The notes under the pieces were generated by a model. The model was given only the letters and a program-made list of their open reading frames with translations, did not search any database and was not told the origin of the DNA. Of a stretch of DNA of 64,000 nt, positions 63,522 to 64,000 are shown one piece after another; the stretch's first letter is position 1, and each line of letters begins with the position of its first letter. The position numbers and the translations under genes are program-made. Source of the DNA: Phytophthora sp. 'mugwort' (lineage: Eukaryota; Oomycota; Peronosporomycetes; Peronosporales; Peronosporaceae); NCBI GenBank assembly GCA_033558025.1, contig JAUCEF010000007.1, forward strand, positions 3,162,001-3,226,000, in the 5' to 3' direction.

Positions 63522-64000
63522 ATGGCAGACCTCGTGCCGCTATAGACGGCGGGTGGCCTTGATTTTTACCTGTTATCATCGGTACCTATGCAATGGCCTC
63601 AATTGCTGGCGGCCCGTAGCATTGATGAAATCGTGGGCCACTTGCGATGGATGTTGAAGCCAACTTGATCAAGCGGTTCCTCCGAATATGATAAGATAGC
63701 CAGATCCGTATCCAGACCAACAAAAACTGCAATCATGTTTAGGACAGACAACTACTGCAATCATTTTTACGACTCGCTTAACGACGTTCGACGTCGGCGG
63801 GAATATCGACAGCAAGTCATGGACGCTGCTGGTCCTCAAAGCGCGACGGTTCTGGAGACGCGCTCAACGAATGATTGATGGAGATGTTTGAAAGCGTTCC
63901 AAAGATGCCTCCTTTGCACAGATCAACCGCTTGGATTGACCGCGCACAAGTAAATCTTGGTTGAGTTATCGGCAACTAGATAAATAATCAGTAGGGACAA
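63522..64000. other. Upstream flank, nothing recognised
   Basis: This would be the promoter side of the secreted-protein gene. I see no clear oomycete initiator (the TCATTYN type), no other gene and no repeat. Confidence 0.35.

Noticed and set aside
1..64000. CRISPR arrays, bacterial operons, rRNA genes
   Set aside because: No spaced direct repeats with unique spacers, no Shine-Dalgarno-led gene strings and no rRNA-like sequence were seen. The element repertoire is eukaryotic.

Overview
The window looks like transposon-rich, gene-poor nuclear DNA of an oomycete, probably Peronosporales (Phytophthora or a downy mildew). The evidence is the mix of mobile-element families and their peptide signatures: Ty3/gypsy chromoviruses with a C-terminal chromodomain, Ty1/copia, Crypton tyrosine recombinases, MULEs with SWIM or FAR1-type domains, pogo/Tigger, PIF/Harbinger with a SANT-like partner, piggyBac, hAT-like BED proteins and Tc1/mariner. 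No bacterial operons, CRISPR arrays or rRNA genes were seen. Family calls come from reading conserved motifs by eye, not from database searches. Almost every element carries frameshifts and stops.

Layout. 1-5 kb: a Mutator-like transposase relic, then a minus-strand zinc-finger relic with an acidic tail, then a minisatellite. 5.7-12.4 kb: a second MULE, a BED/hAT-like relic and a PIF/Harbinger nuclease, all on the minus strand. 12.4-22.1 kb is the best part: a pogo transposase gene interrupted by a chromodomain Ty3/gypsy element (LTRs 13271-13637 and 20335-20703). The two LTRs now lie in opposite orientation. One inversion of about 1.6 kb (20028-21613) accounts for this, for the flipped middle part of the pogo gene, and for the split of a long antisense ORF in the 3' part of the retroelement. 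22.2-30.2 kb: a second pogo relic, a PIF/Harbinger nuclease facing a SANT-like partner, a third MULE, and an unusual intact serine-rich ORF (29429-30220). 30.2-37.9 kb: a DUF7869-like DDE relic and a piggyBac relic.

38.0-43.2 kb: a compact Ty3/gypsy element (short LTRs 38170-38321 and 42470-42623, GCTCT target duplication) sits inside a Tigger-type transposase gene whose C-terminus keeps a PCNA-interacting peptide. 43.6-45.8 kb: a tRNA-like relic and two Tc1/mariner relics. 45.8-53.5 kb: a minus-strand gypsy pol fragment butted against a plus-strand Ty1/copia pol, then a third gypsy relic with an expanded repeat spacer. 54.8-61.8 kb: a hAT-like fragment and two minus-strand Cryptons. In one of these the catalytic tyrosine codon has become cysteine. 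An unidentified minus-strand relic lies between them.

The only credible host-type gene with an N-terminal signal is a secreted Thr/Pro/Lys-rich protein on the minus strand (62751-63446). The elements do not form a pathway. They form a stack of nested insertions whose order can be read from target duplications and gene interruptions: pogo and Tigger are older, and the Ty3 elements inserted into them later. The inversion came last at the 20 kb site.
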